Shown: in pieces, positions 63,656 to 64,000 of the stretch
Numbering within the stretch: the stretch's first letter is position 1
How the letters are laid out: each line of letters begins with the position of its first letter
Assembly: GCA_050290225.1 (NCBI GenBank)
Contig: JBNKHG010000048.1
Coordinates: 1 to 64,000, forward strand
Direction of reading: 5' to 3'
From: JBNKHG01 sp050290225
GTDB lineage: Bacteria > Pseudomonadota > Gammaproteobacteria > Pseudomonadales > Cellvibrionaceae
Length of the DNA stretch: 64,000 bases
Position numbers and translations under genes: made by a program
Notes under the pieces: model-generated
The model's database searches: none
What the model saw: only the letters and a program-made list of their open reading frames with translations
Told to the model about the DNA's origin: nothing

Positions 63656-64000
63656 ATGCAAGAGGAAATTGATGCTATCGAAACACGCGAGTGGCTTGAT
63701 GCGATGCACTCCGTTATTCGATACGGTGGTAAAGACAGGGCGGCCTACCTGCTGAAAATGCTCAACGACCGCGCCACCGATGCCGGCGTTCAACTGCCCG
63801 CTGCAATCACCACCCCCTACCGCAACACCATTCCCCCCACCGCTGAAAAGCGCATGCCTGGCGACCTCTTTATGGAGCGCCGTATCCGATCCCTGATTCG
63901 CTGGAATGCCCTGGCCATGGTGATGCGTGCCAATGACAACGACGAGGGCTTGGGTGGCCATATTTCCAGTTTTGCTTCCTCGGCAACCCTGTACGACGTG
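63656..64000 (+). CDS. aceE: Pyruvate dehydrogenase E1 component (N-terminal part)
   Basis: The gene runs off the end of the window; the first 115 residues are visible. They match the N-terminus of the homodimeric gammaproteobacterial E1: DAIETREWLDAMHSVI, MERRIRSLIRWNALAMVMRA and LGGHISSFASSATLYDV. It would decarboxylate pyruvate to acetyl-CoA in the pyruvate dehydrogenase complex. TGAGGAGA lies just before the ATG. The ThDP and catalytic regions are beyond the window. Confidence 0.95.
   Translation, partial: MQEEIDAIETREWLDAMHSVIRYGGKDRAAYLLKMLNDRATDAGVQLPAAITTPYRNTIPPTAEKRMPGDLFMERRIRSLIRWNALAMVMRANDNDEGLGGHISSFASSATLYDV

Overview
The window is a chromosomal segment of a gammaproteobacterium. 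The most likely source is a marine or environmental member of the Cellvibrionales/Pseudomonadales side of the class. This is inferred from the housekeeping genes (asnS, dnaE, accA, slyX, bepA, aceE), from the Pseudomonas-type PA2779/PA2778 pair and retropepsin/7TM/ATP-grasp trio, and from outer-membrane functions such as a Tsx-like porin. No rRNA, tRNA or CRISPR array was seen. Long antisense reading frames are common, as expected in a GC-rich genome, and were treated as shadows.

Bases 1-1509 are an IS110-family element of the IS1111 type: a DEDD transposase, imperfect inverted ends and a long 3' non-coding end that probably encodes the guide (bridge/seek) RNA. It lies just upstream of an NCS2-type nucleobase permease (1592-3130). 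A 266-bp imperfect palindrome (3145-3410), resembling a MITE, separates that gene from a convergent RutR-like TetR regulator.

Bases 4265-32193 are a nearly complete purine-catabolism island. Ten genes in one direction (xdhA, xdhB, xdhC, allB, alc, uraD, uraH, allA, guaD, puuD, read from 15745 down to 4265) take hypoxanthine, xanthine and guanine through urate, 5-hydroxyisourate, OHCU, allantoin, allantoate and ureidoglycolate to glyoxylate. On the other strand follow a Tsx-like nucleoside porin, the three-gene proton-translocating transhydrogenase (pntAA, pntAB, pntB), a VanX-type dipeptidase (minus strand), an AllR-like IclR regulator, a GlcG/HbpS-like protein (minus strand), and gcl, hyi, glxR, a glycerate kinase and pyk. 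These carry glyoxylate through tartronate semialdehyde and glycerate to pyruvate. An AzgA-type purine permease and an adenine deaminase complete the set. Three copies of one 16-bp motif (YTGACACAWKTGACAG) lie upstream of xdhA, the porin and gcl. They are the best candidates for a shared operator, read by the AllR-like or the RutR-like regulator.

Bases 32223-64000 are mostly core genome. In order they hold an ABM-domain membrane protein, the PA2779/PA2778 pair, asnS, a DUF4126 protein, a degenerate-GGDEF/EAL phosphodiesterase, dnaE, accA, the retropepsin lipoprotein/7TM/ATP-grasp ligase operon, sixA, DUF3820-yciH, an amino acid permease divergent from a Kv-type channel, leucine-type dehydrogenase, a serine esterase with slyX, a papain-like protein, bepA, a TusA-like protein, an AI-2E-family transporter, an M16 protease and the start of aceE.

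The main unexplained structure is a family of four intergenic elements (near 10821, 22271, 31015 and 50202). Each is built from strictly 7-bp-phased units: CAAGNNN units on one side and NNNCTTG units (or their equivalents) on the other, around a central hairpin or short spacer. One supplies the last codons and the stop of xdhC. Two further short tandem arrays (17-bp at the allB end, 15-bp at the end of the C39-peptidase gene) also run into the 3' ends of genes.
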